A stretch of 35,937 bases of DNA. It comes from Lysobacterales bacterium (GTDB lineage Bacteria; Pseudomonadota; Gammaproteobacteria; Xanthomonadales; Rhodanobacteraceae). Under the pieces are notes generated by a model that searched no databases, was not told where the DNA came from, and worked only from the letters and a program-made list of their open reading frames with translations. Positions 23,244-32,077 of this stretch are shown here, piece after piece. The position numbers and the translations under genes were made by a program. Every line of letters begins with the position of its first letter. The first letter of the stretch is position 1. Location: NCBI GenBank assembly GCA_014338185.1, contig QUBV01000032.1, positions 1 to 35,937 on the forward strand, given 5' to 3'.

Positions 23244-24908
23244 TCATGGCGCGAGCTTGCGCTTGAGCCCGCGCGCGACCGGCGCGGGCAGGTGTGGCAG
23301 CGAGCGCAACAGCCAGGGCAGCAACTTGCGCCGCGTGCCCGCGAGCGCCTCGGGGATGCGCGCATCGATGAGGTGCGGGCCGGCCTGCGAGAAGGCGTAC
23401 TCGAGCGCCTTGCACAGGTCCTCGGCGCTGTCCACGCGCAGCGCATGCACGCCCATGCCCTGCGCCAGCCGCGCAAAGTCGAGCGGCGCGCCGGCGAGCT
23501 CCAACTGCGCACGGGCCTTGGGCCCGGCGCCCTGGGTACCGACCCGATCGAGTTCGACGTTGAGCACCGAATAGCTCGCGTTGTTGCAGATGATCACGGT
23601 CACGTCGAGCCGCTCGCGCGCGAGCGTCCACAACGCCTGGATCGTGTACATCGCGGCCCCGTCACCGACCAGCGCCACCACGCGCCGGCGCGGACAGGCC
23701 AGCGCCGCACCCACCGCATTGGGCAGCGCCTGCCCGATCGCGCCGCCAGTGAGCGTGAGCAGGTCGTGGCGTGGGGCGCCCTGCGTCATCACGCCGAGCA
23801 TGAGGCCCGAAGTGATCGCCTCGTCGATGAGGATCGCATCCTCGGGCAGCAGGTGGCCGAGCGCCTTGCACAGCTTGGGCGCGGTGAGCGCTCCGCGTGG
23901 CCGTGCGGGGCGCAGCGGCGCCTGCAGCACGGGCGGCGTGTGCTGCGCGTCGAGCAGGCGCGCGAGCGCGGCGAGGCCGGCCGCGGCGTCCTGCGCCGGC
24001 GTGGCCAGCACGTGCACGGCGCAGCCTTGCGGCACGAGGTCGCTCGGCTTGCCCGGATAGCCGAAGAACGACACCGGTGACTTGGCCTGCACCAGCACGA
24101 GGTGCCGATAGGGCGCGAGCTGCACGCCGGCCATCTCGGCCAGATAGGCGATGCGCTCGACCGCGGGCATGCCCGCGCCGCGCTGCATCCGCGTCGGGAA
24201 CACTTCGGCATACAGCTTCACGCCGCGGCGCGCGGCGATGCGCGCAGCATCGAGCAGGGCCGGCTCGCGCAGCGCCTGGCCGCCGAGCAGGAACGCGGTC
24301 GGCGCCCCGCTGCGCACCACCTCGGCGATCGCGTCGAGCGTGTCGGACGCGATGGCCGCCGGCGCCTGCCGCTCCGGCGGCGCGCTCGGCTCGCCGCCTT
24401 CGCCCCACGACACGTCGGCCGGCACGATCAAGGTAGCGACCTGCGGTGGATGCGCCTGCGCCGCGGCCAGCGCCTCGACCGCGTCGACGCACAGCGTGGC
24501 GGTGCTGCGCGCGGTGCGCACGAAGCCGGGCGAGACGTTGCGCGCGACGGTCTCGATGTCCGACTGCAGCTGCGCGTCGTACCTAGTGTGGAAGGTCGCG
24601 TGGTCGCCGACGAGGTTGAGCAGCGGCACCTGGGCGCGGCGCGCGTTGTGCAGGTTGGCCAGGCCGTTGCCCAGCCCGCAGCCCAGGTGCAACAACGTCG
24701 CGGCGGGCTTGCCGGCCATGCGCGCGTAGCCGTCGGCGGCGCCGGTGGCGACACCTTCGAACAGCGTGAGCACCGCGCGCACGCGCGGCTCGCCGTCGAG
24801 CGCGGCAACGAAGTGCATCTCGCTGGTGCCCGGGTTGGTGAAGCACAGCTCGATGCCGGCATCGGCCAGAGTGCGGATCAGTGCCTGCGCGCCATTGCCC
24901 ATCGTCAT
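23244..24908 (-). CDS. Acetolactate-synthase-like ThDP-dependent enzyme
   Basis: A 554-residue enzyme of the acetolactate synthase / benzoylformate decarboxylase superfamily. The N-terminal pyrimidine domain has the catalytic Glu51 in LFEGVATGAADGYARM. The C-terminal ThDP-binding motif begins GDGAAMYTIQALW (Gly415-Asp416-Gly417) and ends ICNNASY about 28 residues later. The overall style (TNPGTSEMHFVAALD) is like proteins annotated as acetolactate synthase large subunit or MdlC. No regulatory small subunit is adjacent, so a role in valine synthesis is unlikely; a 2-oxoacid decarboxylase or carboligase is more plausible. ATG 24908 (MTMGNGAQ) has GGGGGA just upstream. The FAD dehydrogenase upstream, 88 bases away, may be its partner. 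Confidence 0.82.
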   Translation of the reverse strand: MTMGNGAQALIRTLADAGIELCFTNPGTSEMHFVAALDGEPRVRAVLTLFEGVATGAADGYARMAGKPAATLLHLGCGLGNGLANLHNARRAQVPLLNLVGDHATFHTRYDAQLQSDIETVARNVSPGFVRTARSTATLCVDAVEALAAAQAHPPQVATLIVPADVSWGEGGEPSAPPERQAPAAIASDTLDAIAEVVRSGAPTAFLLGGQALREPALLDAARIAARRGVKLYAEVFPTRMQRGAGMPAVERIAYLAEMAGVQLAPYRHLVLVQAKSPVSFFGYPGKPSDLVPQGCAVHVLATPAQDAAAGLAALARLLDAQHTPPVLQAPLRPARPRGALTAPKLCKALGHLLPEDAILIDEAITSGLMLGVMTQGAPRHDLLTLTGGAIGQALPNAVGAALACPRRRVVALVGDGAAMYTIQALWTLARERLDVTVIICNNASYSVLNVELDRVGTQGAGPKARAQLELAGAPLDFARLAQGMGVHALRVDSAEDLCKALEYAFSQAGPHLIDARIPEALAGTRRKLLPWLLRSLPHLPAPVARGLKRKLAP

Positions 24909-24996
24909 GTGTCCCCCGGTTGAACCGCGCCGTGTTGCGCCGCGACCGGCCATCGATCGCCGCGTGCCAGGCCTGCCACGGTCGCGGCCGCGGGCA

Positions 24997-26607
24997 TCAG
25001 CCGCCCGCCACGATACTGCGCGCCGCCGCGCGCGCGGTGAGGATGCAGCCGGGCAGGAAGGTGCCTTCGAGCGAGCGCTTGCCACAGGCGCCGCCGCCAC
25101 CGAAACCCGCCGCCTCGCCCACGCAGTACAGGCCCGCGATCGGCGCATCGGCCGCGTCAAGCACGCGGCTGTCCAGGTCGGTGCACAGGCCGCCCAGGCT
25201 CTTGCGCGTGATCAGCCGCGCGCGCACCGCGACGAACGGACCCGCGCCCTTGCGTTGCAGCGGCGCGGGCGCGCAGGTGCGCAGGCGGTCCGGCCCCCAC
25301 TGCCGCGCGTGGCGGATCAGGCGCAGCTGCGCATCGTTTTCGAGGCTGCCGCCGCGCGCGAAATTGGCATCGAAGGCGTCGACCGTGGCCTGCAGGCGCG
25401 CCGGATCGACATCGAGCGAGGCGGTGAGCTCGTTCATGCGCATGGCCAGTTCGGCGAGCGTGCCGGCGACCAGGACTTCGCGGCTTTCGCGCTGCATCTG
25501 CCGCAGCAGGCGCTCGCTGCCCAGGAGCGTGTCGGCGAGGAAGCGCAGCCACTGGCGGTCGCGGATGCGCGGGTTGTGCTCGGCGCCCGAGATCGCCAAC
25601 TCACGCCGCGCGATGCGCCGGTTCATGAGCTGCCAGGTCCACGGTCGCTGCTGCGCGGCCACGCGCTGGCACAGCCAGTGCGTGTCGAAACCGGTGACCA
25701 GCGGCTCGGGTCCGATGCGCTCGCCGCGATGGTCCAGCCACAACGCCGACTTGCACGGGATCAGCGACAGGCCGTGACCGGCAAAGTGCGGATACGGATG
25801 GGCGATGCCGGCGGCGTAGTTCCACATCTCGCCCACATGGCTGAGCCGCGCGCCCAGCTGCGCCACGGCCCAGTGGTGCAGCGCCCCGTCGGCGAGCGGA
25901 CTGGCGCCATTGAGCATCTGCGCCGGCAGCGGCCGGTCCGCGGGCCAGTGGGCGCGCGCCTGCGCGTGGCTGCCGTTGATGCCGCCGCTGGCGAGCACCA
26001 CCACAGGCGCGTCGATGCGCGTGCGGGCGCCGCCGGCCTCGTCGCAGGCCCAGGCGCCGCACACGCGCCCATCCTGCCGCTCGAGCGCGTCGACGCGATG
26101 CCCGTGCAGGATCTGCAGGCGCCCGCCGCGATCGGCGCACCGCAGCGCGGCGATGAGCTGCCGCGTGAGCGCGAGCGAAGTACCCCACAGCACGTGGTAG
26201 CGCGGCAGCGAGTTGCCCTCGCCGTGGCGGCCGCGCTCGACCCAGTTGACCGCGGGCAGGAAGCGCAGGCCTTCGCCGACCAGCCAGTCGTACACCTGGT
26301 CGCGCGAATGCTCGACGTAGTGGCGCGCCCAGGCCAGTGGCCAGCGTTCGCGCGGATCGAGTTCGCCAAAGCGCAGCCAGTCGGCGAGCGCGCGCGCGGG
26401 CGTGTCGGGGATCCTGTTCCGTGCCTGCTGCGGCGTGCCGACCAGCGCCATGCCGCCGAACGCCCAGCGCGCGAGTCCACCGAAACGCGCCGGCGTGTCG
26501 CGATCGACCACCACCACGCGCAGGCCGCCGCGCAGCAGCTCGAGCGCGGTGACGATGCCCGCGATGCCGCCGCCGACCACGACCACGTCTGCCTGCCGTA
26601 TCCCCAC
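24997..26607 (-). CDS. FAD-binding dehydrogenase (KstD / fumarate reductase-like flavoprotein)
   Basis: A 536-residue flavoprotein. The N-terminal Rossmann motif VVVGGGIAGIVTALELLRGG and the VVVDRD strand bind FAD, and GGLARWAFGGMALV follows as in the family once called putative FAD-binding dehydrogenase. RGRHGEGNSLPRYHVLWGTS and the C-terminal LYCVGEAAGFGGGGACGKRS and LEGTFLPGCILTARAAA are further conserved blocks. Related enzymes desaturate ketosteroids or enoyl substrates; the true substrate is unknown. The start is GTG 26607, placing the FAD motif six residues from the N-terminus. Probably co-transcribed with the ThDP enzyme 88 bases downstream; divergent from the S9 peptidase. Confidence 0.87.
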   Translation of the reverse strand: MGIRQADVVVVGGGIAGIVTALELLRGGLRVVVVDRDTPARFGGLARWAFGGMALVGTPQQARNRIPDTPARALADWLRFGELDPRERWPLAWARHYVEHSRDQVYDWLVGEGLRFLPAVNWVERGRHGEGNSLPRYHVLWGTSLALTRQLIAALRCADRGGRLQILHGHRVDALERQDGRVCGAWACDEAGGARTRIDAPVVVLASGGINGSHAQARAHWPADRPLPAQMLNGASPLADGALHHWAVAQLGARLSHVGEMWNYAAGIAHPYPHFAGHGLSLIPCKSALWLDHRGERIGPEPLVTGFDTHWLCQRVAAQQRPWTWQLMNRRIARRELAISGAEHNPRIRDRQWLRFLADTLLGSERLLRQMQRESREVLVAGTLAELAMRMNELTASLDVDPARLQATVDAFDANFARGGSLENDAQLRLIRHARQWGPDRLRTCAPAPLQRKGAGPFVAVRARLITRKSLGGLCTDLDSRVLDAADAPIAGLYCVGEAAGFGGGGACGKRSLEGTFLPGCILTARAAARSIVAGG

Positions 26608-26663
26608 CGCGCCCCCAACTCCGCATGCAACGGCGAGCGCGCCCGCGACGCCGCAGCCCGCCC

Positions 26664-26669
26664 AGCCTA
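26664..26669 (-). promoter_or_regulatory. Candidate -10 TAGGCT for the FAD dehydrogenase
   Basis: TAGGCT on the minus strand lies about 57 bases before the GTG start. The same hexamer occurs on the plus strand before the divergent S9 peptidase (26756-26761). Weak by consensus (three of six). Confidence 0.25.
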
Positions 26670-26755
26670 GCGCAGCGCGCGCGGCGCGCCCACCGCCACG
26701 CCGGGCCCGCGCGCATGGACGGGTGCCGCGGCGCCGGAACCGCGGATGGAACTGC

Positions 26756-26761
26756 TAGGCT
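26756..26761 (+). promoter_or_regulatory. Candidate -10 TAGGCT for the S9 peptidase
   Basis: TAGGCT lies about 29 bases before the preferred ATG at 26790, a spacing like other starts in this window. Consensus match is weak. Confidence 0.3.
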
Positions 26762-26789
26762 TGGCGCCCACCTGTCGCGGAGCATGCCC

Positions 26790-29369
26790 ATGCATCGATC
26801 CAGCCGCATCCGTCCCCTGTCAGCTGCGGCGGCAGGCGATGCCGCCGCGCGCTCCACCCGTGGCGCTGCCGCGCCGGGCGCGCGCTGCGGCAGCGGGCCG
26901 CGCCCATGGCCGTTCCATGCGGCCTGCGGGCTCGCGCTGGCGCTGGCCGCCACGGTCGCACAGGCGCAGTACCAGCAGCCGCCCGAGCCCTTGCTGGGCG
27001 TGATGCGCGCGCCGCTGCCCGCGCAGCCCTTGCCCGACCCGACCGGCACGCGCCTGCTCATCGTGCAGTTGCCGCAATATCCCTCGATCGCGACCGTCGC
27101 CGAGCCCTACCTCAAGCTCGCGGGCGTGCGCGTGGAACCGCGCGCACACACGCGCCACGACCGCTCCAACGGCTACGGCATCCGCAACTGCTTCGAGGGC
27201 TACTCGCTGGTCGAGGTGGCCAGCGGCGCGACCACGCCGGTCGAGCTGCCCGCAGGCGCCTGCCCCGACCTGCCCGCGTGGTCGCCCGACGGCAAGCGCT
27301 TCGCCTTTGCCAACACCAGCGCCGACGGCGTGGAACTGTGGCTGGGCGAGGCCGGCAGCGGTGCGCTGCGCCGCGTCGAGGGCGTGCGCCTGAATCCGAT
27401 CCTCGACCAGGAACTGCAATGGCTCGGCGGCAGTGACGCGCTGCTGGTCAAGACCGTGCCCGCGAACCTCGGCCCGGCGCCGCAGCGCGCGGCGGTGCCG
27501 ACCGGCCCCGAGATCAAGGATGCCACCAGCGGCGGCGGCGAAAGCAGCACCTATGAGGCGCGCGACACGCTCGCCAGCGCCGAGGACGATGCGCTGTTCG
27601 ACCACTACGCCAGCGCGCAGCTGCAGGTGGTGACGGTCGCCGACGGCGGCCATCGCCCGGTCGGACCGGTCGCGGTGATCGGCGCGGTCGACGTCGCGCC
27701 CGATGGCCGCCATGTGCGCGTGAACCTGCTCAAGCGGCCGTACTCGCGCGTCACCACCTGGCAGCGATTCGGCCACGACGTGGCCGTGCTCGACCTGCGC
27801 GACGGCCGCACGCGGGTGGTCGCGAGCCTGCCGGCCGCCGAGAGCGTGCCGGTGCGCGGCGTACCGCAGGGACCGCGCGACTTCAGCTGGCGCGCCAACG
27901 CGCCAGCCACGCTGGTCTACGCCGAGGCGCTCGACGGCGGCGACTGGAAGCGCAGCGTACCTGCACGTGACCGCGTGTTCGCACTCAAGGCGCCGTTCAC
28001 CGCCAAGCCGGTGGAAATCGCGCGCGTGACCCAGCGCTACGCGGGCCTGCGCTGGTTCGAGCGCGGCGCGCGCGCACTGCTGACCCAATACGACGCCAAC
28101 CGCCGCTGGTACACCGTCAGCCTCATCGACGCCGACCACCCGCGCGCAAAGCCGCGCGTGCTGTGGGACCTGTCGCTCGACGAGGAATACGCCAACCCGG
28201 GCACTCCGCAGCTGCGCACGCTGGCCAATGGCGCGGCGGTGCTCGACGAGCGCGAGGGCGCGCTGCTGCTGTTCGGTGACGGCGCCTCGCCCACGGGCGA
28301 GCGTCCCTTCCTCGACCGCTACGAACTGGCCAATGGCCGCACCACGCGCCTGTTCCGTAGCGCGGCCGACGCGCACGAGCAGCCGCTCGCGCTCACCGCG
28401 CGCAACGACCGCTTCCTCACGCTGCACCAGTCGGCGCTGCTGCCGCCCAACACCTGGCTGCGCACACTCGGCGGCGCGGTCACGCCGGCCGCGGCCGGCG
28501 AGGCGGCCCACACCTCGCAGGCCACGCCGGTGACGCACCTTGCCGACCCCACGCCGCTGGTGCGCGAGGCGCGCAAGCGCATGGTCAGCTACAAGCGCAA
28601 GGATGGCGTGCCGTTGTCATTCACGCTGTACACGCCGCCCGGCTACGTCGAAGGCACGCGCCTGCCGGCGATCCTCAATGCCTATCCGCTCGACTACGCC
28701 GATCCGAGCCAGGCCGGCCAGGTGCGCGGTTCGGAGCAGACCTTCACCCAGCTGCGCAGCTACCGCCTGTTGCTGCTGGCCGGCTACGCCATCATCGACA
28801 GCGCCGCGTTCCCGATCGTGGGCGATCCCCGCAACGCTTACGACAGCTATGTCGAGCAGCTCGTGGCCAATGCCCAGGCCGCGGTCGACAAGGCGGTGGG
28901 GCTGGGCGTGGTCGACCGCAACCGCATCGGCGTCACCGGCCACAGCCATGGCGCGCTCATGACCGCGAACCTGCTCGCCCACACCGACCTGTTCCGCGCC
29001 GGCGTGGCCAGCAGCGGCGGCTACAACAAGACGCTCACGCCGTTCGGCTTCCAGAACGAGCGGCGCTCGTTCTGGGCCGCGCCCAAGGTGTACGACCAGG
29101 CCTCGGCGTTCTTCCATGCCGACCGCATCAACGAACCGCTGCTGATCGTGCACGGCAGCGACGATGCCAATCCCGGCACCGAGCCCACCCAGTCGCCACG
29201 CCTGTTCCAGGCGCTGCGCGGCCTCGGCCACCCGACCCGGCTGGTGATGCTGCCGCACGAGCCGCACTGGTATGCCGCGCGCGAATCCAACGAGCACTTC
29301 GTCGCCGAGATGCTTGCGTGGTTCGACCGCTACGTGAAGAACGCGCCCGCGCTGCCCGCGCAGGAGTGA
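26790..29369 (+). CDS. Secreted prolyl-oligopeptidase family (S9) peptidase
   Basis: An 859-residue secreted serine peptidase or acylaminoacyl-peptidase-like enzyme. After an unusually long basic N-region, a hydrophobic segment (CGLALALAATVAQAQ, about residues 47-61) forms the signal peptide. A beta-propeller-type domain precedes the C-terminal alpha/beta hydrolase. The catalytic triad is visible: Ser719 in GVTGHSHGALM, Asp792 in VHGSDDANPG and His826 in LPHEPHWY. ATG 26790 is preferred because GGAG lies seven bases upstream; ATG 26784 would add two residues. No start codon lies nearer to the signal segment, so the N-region of about 45 residues seems real. Likely to degrade peptides in the periplasm. 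Confidence 0.92.
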   Translation: MHRSSRIRPLSAAAAGDAAARSTRGAAAPGARCGSGPRPWPFHAACGLALALAATVAQAQYQQPPEPLLGVMRAPLPAQPLPDPTGTRLLIVQLPQYPSIATVAEPYLKLAGVRVEPRAHTRHDRSNGYGIRNCFEGYSLVEVASGATTPVELPAGACPDLPAWSPDGKRFAFANTSADGVELWLGEAGSGALRRVEGVRLNPILDQELQWLGGSDALLVKTVPANLGPAPQRAAVPTGPEIKDATSGGGESSTYEARDTLASAEDDALFDHYASAQLQVVTVADGGHRPVGPVAVIGAVDVAPDGRHVRVNLLKRPYSRVTTWQRFGHDVAVLDLRDGRTRVVASLPAAESVPVRGVPQGPRDFSWRANAPATLVYAEALDGGDWKRSVPARDRVFALKAPFTAKPVEIARVTQRYAGLRWFERGARALLTQYDANRRWYTVSLIDADHPRAKPRVLWDLSLDEEYANPGTPQLRTLANGAAVLDEREGALLLFGDGASPTGERPFLDRYELANGRTTRLFRSAADAHEQPLALTARNDRFLTLHQSALLPPNTWLRTLGGAVTPAAAGEAAHTSQATPVTHLADPTPLVREARKRMVSYKRKDGVPLSFTLYTPPGYVEGTRLPAILNAYPLDYADPSQAGQVRGSEQTFTQLRSYRLLLLAGYAIIDSAAFPIVGDPRNAYDSYVEQLVANAQAAVDKAVGLGVVDRNRIGVTGHSHGALMTANLLAHTDLFRAGVASSGGYNKTLTPFGFQNERRSFWAAPKVYDQASAFFHADRINEPLLIVHGSDDANPGTEPTQSPRLFQALRGLGHPTRLVMLPHEPHWYAARESNEHFVAEMLAWFDRYVKNAPALPAQE

Positions 29370-29377
29370 ACCTCGAT

Positions 29378-29399
29378 GCGCGCGGCGTGCGCCGCGCGC
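29378..29399. terminator. Perfect GC hairpin between convergent genes
   Basis: GCGCGCGGC and GCCGCGCGC form a 9-base stem with a GTGC loop, nine bases after the S9 peptidase stop and 50 bases from the stop of the converging gene. No T-tract. Confidence 0.55.
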
Positions 29400-29448
29400 G
29401 TGCCGGGCCGGCCACGGGCCCGATCGTGCAGGCGCCTGCGGGCAACGG

Positions 29449-30264
29449 CTACGACCGCGCGGCGCCGCCCGCCGCCACGCCCGCGTCGGGCGTTTCGAAG
29501 CCGTCGCGGAAGATCACGTCGCTGACGCCACTGGTCGCGGTGGCGCGGATCAGCCAGTTGCCGGGCACGCCGAACTGGGCGCTGGTCCCGAGCAGGTCGT
29601 TGGCGCCCAGATCGACGATGTCGGTCGGCGGCGTGCTCGCGGCCGCGAGCCAGGACATGCCCTGGTCGCTGGATTGGTCGAGTGCGGCCGGGAACAGTCG
29701 CGGCTTGTAGCCACCCGCGAGCGCCCACTGGTCGACGAAGCCGATGTAGAGGTCGCCGGCGCCGGCCACCGCAAAGCTGGTCGGATAGGTCTGGAACGCG
29801 CCCACCGCAGCGATCGTCACCAGGTGGTCGCTGCCGATGCGCAGCGCATTGCCGGGATCGCCATCGGCGTCGGCGTCGTGGTACACGACGAGGTTGGCCT
29901 GCAGGCCGACCAGGGTGCCGGCGGCCTGGGTCGGCCACAGGATCGAGATGCTGTCGACCGTCACTGCCTCGGCGACGTGGAAGCGGTTGAGCCACACCGC
30001 ACCGGCTTGTGTCGCCGTGGGCGTGTCCGTGCCCATGCCGATGCTGTCCTCGTAGCTGCCGTCATCGAGCGCGAACACATGACTTGCCCACGGCGCGGCC
30101 GGCATCGCTGCCGCGGCGGTGCCGGCGCCACCACCGCGTGCGAGGGTGACCGGCTGCAGCCGCCAAGGCGACACGGCCGCGGCCTGCGGCTGCGCCGCGT
30201 GCGCAGCGGTCGTACCGGCCAGGCCCGAAAACAGCATCAACAGCACGGATTCCAGTGGCTTCAT
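29449..30264 (-). CDS. Secreted protein of unknown function with C-terminal FRDGFE motif
   Basis: A 271-residue protein with a signal peptide (about residues 1-23, ending AHAA), an Ala/Gly-rich linker and a beta-rich region beginning ASHVFALDDGSYEDSIG. Features such as FHVAEAVTVDSISILWPTQA, VVYHDADADGDPGNA and DLYIGFVDQW resemble extracellular beta-sandwich modules. The end is DVIFRDGFETPDAGVAAG plus a few residues, so the DGFE motif lies about 20 residues from the terminus, as in the FADGFE stretch of the gene at 4323. ATG 30264 has GGGAGA eight bases upstream. No named domain recognised. The 213-base region upstream holds only a weak TATGCT -10 candidate at 30416-30421. Confidence 0.8.
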   Translation of the reverse strand: MKPLESVLLMLFSGLAGTTAAHAAQPQAAAVSPWRLQPVTLARGGGAGTAAAAMPAAPWASHVFALDDGSYEDSIGMGTDTPTATQAGAVWLNRFHVAEAVTVDSISILWPTQAAGTLVGLQANLVVYHDADADGDPGNALRIGSDHLVTIAAVGAFQTYPTSFAVAGAGDLYIGFVDQWALAGGYKPRLFPAALDQSSDQGMSWLAAASTPPTDIVDLGANDLLGTSAQFGVPGNWLIRATATSGVSDVIFRDGFETPDAGVAAGGAARS

Positions 30265-30477
30265 CGCAGACTCTCCCGGTGATTGATCCTTCCATGACCG
30301 CGTGCCGGAGCACGCCACAGGGCGCCGGGCGCAGGGCCCGTGCACGATGCGGCACGCAGCCGGCACACGGCTGCTTGGGGTGCGGTCTCGATCCCCGCTG
30401 CATCGAGGCGGGCGCAGCATAGTCGATCGGGCGAGCGCAGCGAAGCCCGCCGCCCGCACAGGGACCCGCGCCGCCGC

Positions 30478-31797
30478 TCACGCGCCGCCGGTCGGCGGCG
30501 TTTGGGCCTCGCGCTCGGTCACGCTGCGGTTGCGGCCGCGCTCCTTGGCCAGGTAGAGCATGCGGTCGGCACGCGAGAACAGGCTGCCAAAGCCGGAATC
30601 GCCCTCGCCCAGGCTCGCCACGCCGAGGCTGATCGTGAGCCGCGCCACCGGCTGCGCGGCCGGCGCTGGATCACTGGCGACGATGTCGCGCAGGCGCTCG
30701 GCGAGCTGGTGGGCCGCGTCGAGGCCGATCTCGGGCAGCAGCACGCAGAACTCCTCGCCGCCGGTGCGCGCGCACAGGTCTTCCTCGCGCAGCGCGGCGC
30801 GGCAGCGGCCGGCAAAATCCTGCAGGACCAGGTCGCCCACGGGATGCCCGAACACGTCGTTGATGCGCTTGAAATGGTCGATGTCGATCGCGACCAGGCT
30901 CAGCGCGTGGCCATGGCGGCGGCAGCGCGAGTATTCCTCCTCGGCCCGTTCGAAGAAGCTGCGGCGGTTGTCGAGGCCGGTGAGGATGTCGGTCTTGGCC
31001 TGCCGCCGCAGTTCTTCCTTGAGTGCATGCAGCTCGGTGATGTCGGTGCTCAGGCCGATCAGCGCGGGTTGGCCCTCGTACGCGGCCAGCGGCATCATCA
31101 CGCTCCAGTAATGGCGCAGCACGCCGTCGGCATCGTGCAGCGATTCCTCGCCGGCGTGGCGCTGTCCCGAGGCGAAGATCCGCCGATCCTTGTCCCAGAA
31201 GCGGTCGGCCGCCTCCTGCGGCATCAGCTCGCTGTCGAGGCGGCCGATGACCTGCTCGGGTGTCTTGCCGAACACACGCGCGGTGGCCGGGTTGACGTAC
31301 AGGAAGCGGCGGTCGGCACCCTTCATGTAGACCAGCGCGTCGACGTTGCCGAGCACGGTGTCGAGCAGTTCCTTGTGCATGCGCACCTTGTCCTCAAGGC
31401 GCTTCTTGTCGGTGATGTCATGCGAGATGCCGATCATGCCGATGATCGCACCGGCCGCATCGCGCAGCGGCTTCTTGATCGACCAGTAGGTGCGCAGTTC
31501 GCCGGTGGCGTGGATGAGGTTGCTTTCCTCGCGTGCGATCGTGTGGCCGTCCTCCAGCACGCGCCGGTCGGTTTCGCGCAGTTCGCTGTCCTCGCCGATG
31601 TCGACGAAATCGGTGAAGCGCTTGCCCACCACGCCCGCGAGCGGCTGGCCGAGCAGGTCGAGCACGAGCCGGTTGGCGTAGGTGTAGCGGCCTTCGCGGT
31701 CGGTCACGTAGACGAACGCGCCCACCTCGTCGAGCAGGAACCGGAACGCGGCGTCCTGGATCGGGATGAAGGCGGTGGCGTTCACATGCGCGTCCAT
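30478..31797 (-). CDS. PAS-PAS-GGDEF diguanylate cyclase
   Basis: A 439-residue protein that makes the second messenger cyclic di-GMP. Two PAS sensor domains are visible: about 20-130 (AFVYVTDREGRYTYANRLVL) and about 148-260 (ALVYMKGADRRFLYVNPATA). A short linker helix leads into the GGDEF domain (DILTGLDNRRSFFERAEEE onward). The active-site motif is GGEEF (346-350), a functional variant. An inhibitory I-site RxxD (Arg337-Asp340) lies five residues upstream, so product inhibition is expected. There is no signal peptide or membrane segment, so it is cytosolic. No EAL domain is present. A TAGGCT -10 candidate lies about 70 bases upstream. Confidence 0.95.
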   Translation of the reverse strand: MDAHVNATAFIPIQDAAFRFLLDEVGAFVYVTDREGRYTYANRLVLDLLGQPLAGVVGKRFTDFVDIGEDSELRETDRRVLEDGHTIAREESNLIHATGELRTYWSIKKPLRDAAGAIIGMIGISHDITDKKRLEDKVRMHKELLDTVLGNVDALVYMKGADRRFLYVNPATARVFGKTPEQVIGRLDSELMPQEAADRFWDKDRRIFASGQRHAGEESLHDADGVLRHYWSVMMPLAAYEGQPALIGLSTDITELHALKEELRRQAKTDILTGLDNRRSFFERAEEEYSRCRRHGHALSLVAIDIDHFKRINDVFGHPVGDLVLQDFAGRCRAALREEDLCARTGGEEFCVLLPEIGLDAAHQLAERLRDIVASDPAPAAQPVARLTISLGVASLGEGDSGFGSLFSRADRMLYLAKERGRNRSVTEREAQTPPTGGA

Positions 31798-31866
31798 GGG
31801 CCGTGCTGGATGGTCCGGACCCGGCGCAACCCGCGCCAGGCCCCGGTGCTGGATGTCACCGGCGCG

Positions 31867-31872
31867 AGCCTA
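31867..31872 (-). promoter_or_regulatory. Candidate -10 TAGGCT for the diguanylate cyclase
   Basis: On the minus strand TAGGCT is 70 bases before the start. It is the third occurrence of this hexamer upstream of a gene in this window. Weak evidence alone. Confidence 0.25.
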
Positions 31873-32077
31873 CCCCGCCACGCCCGCGCGTGGAATGGGC
31901 GCGGGTCGCCTTGGCTGCGGGCACCCGTCTGGCGGTGGCGGATCGGACATCGGCGTTGCGGCATGGTGCGGATTCACCGGCATGGCTTTGATGCTGCTGC
32001 AGCAGGTTCCGTGCCAGAGCCGGCGCTGCGGCCGTGCGTGTGGGCCGGACGGTCGGATCCGGGCCGCGGACGGCGCC

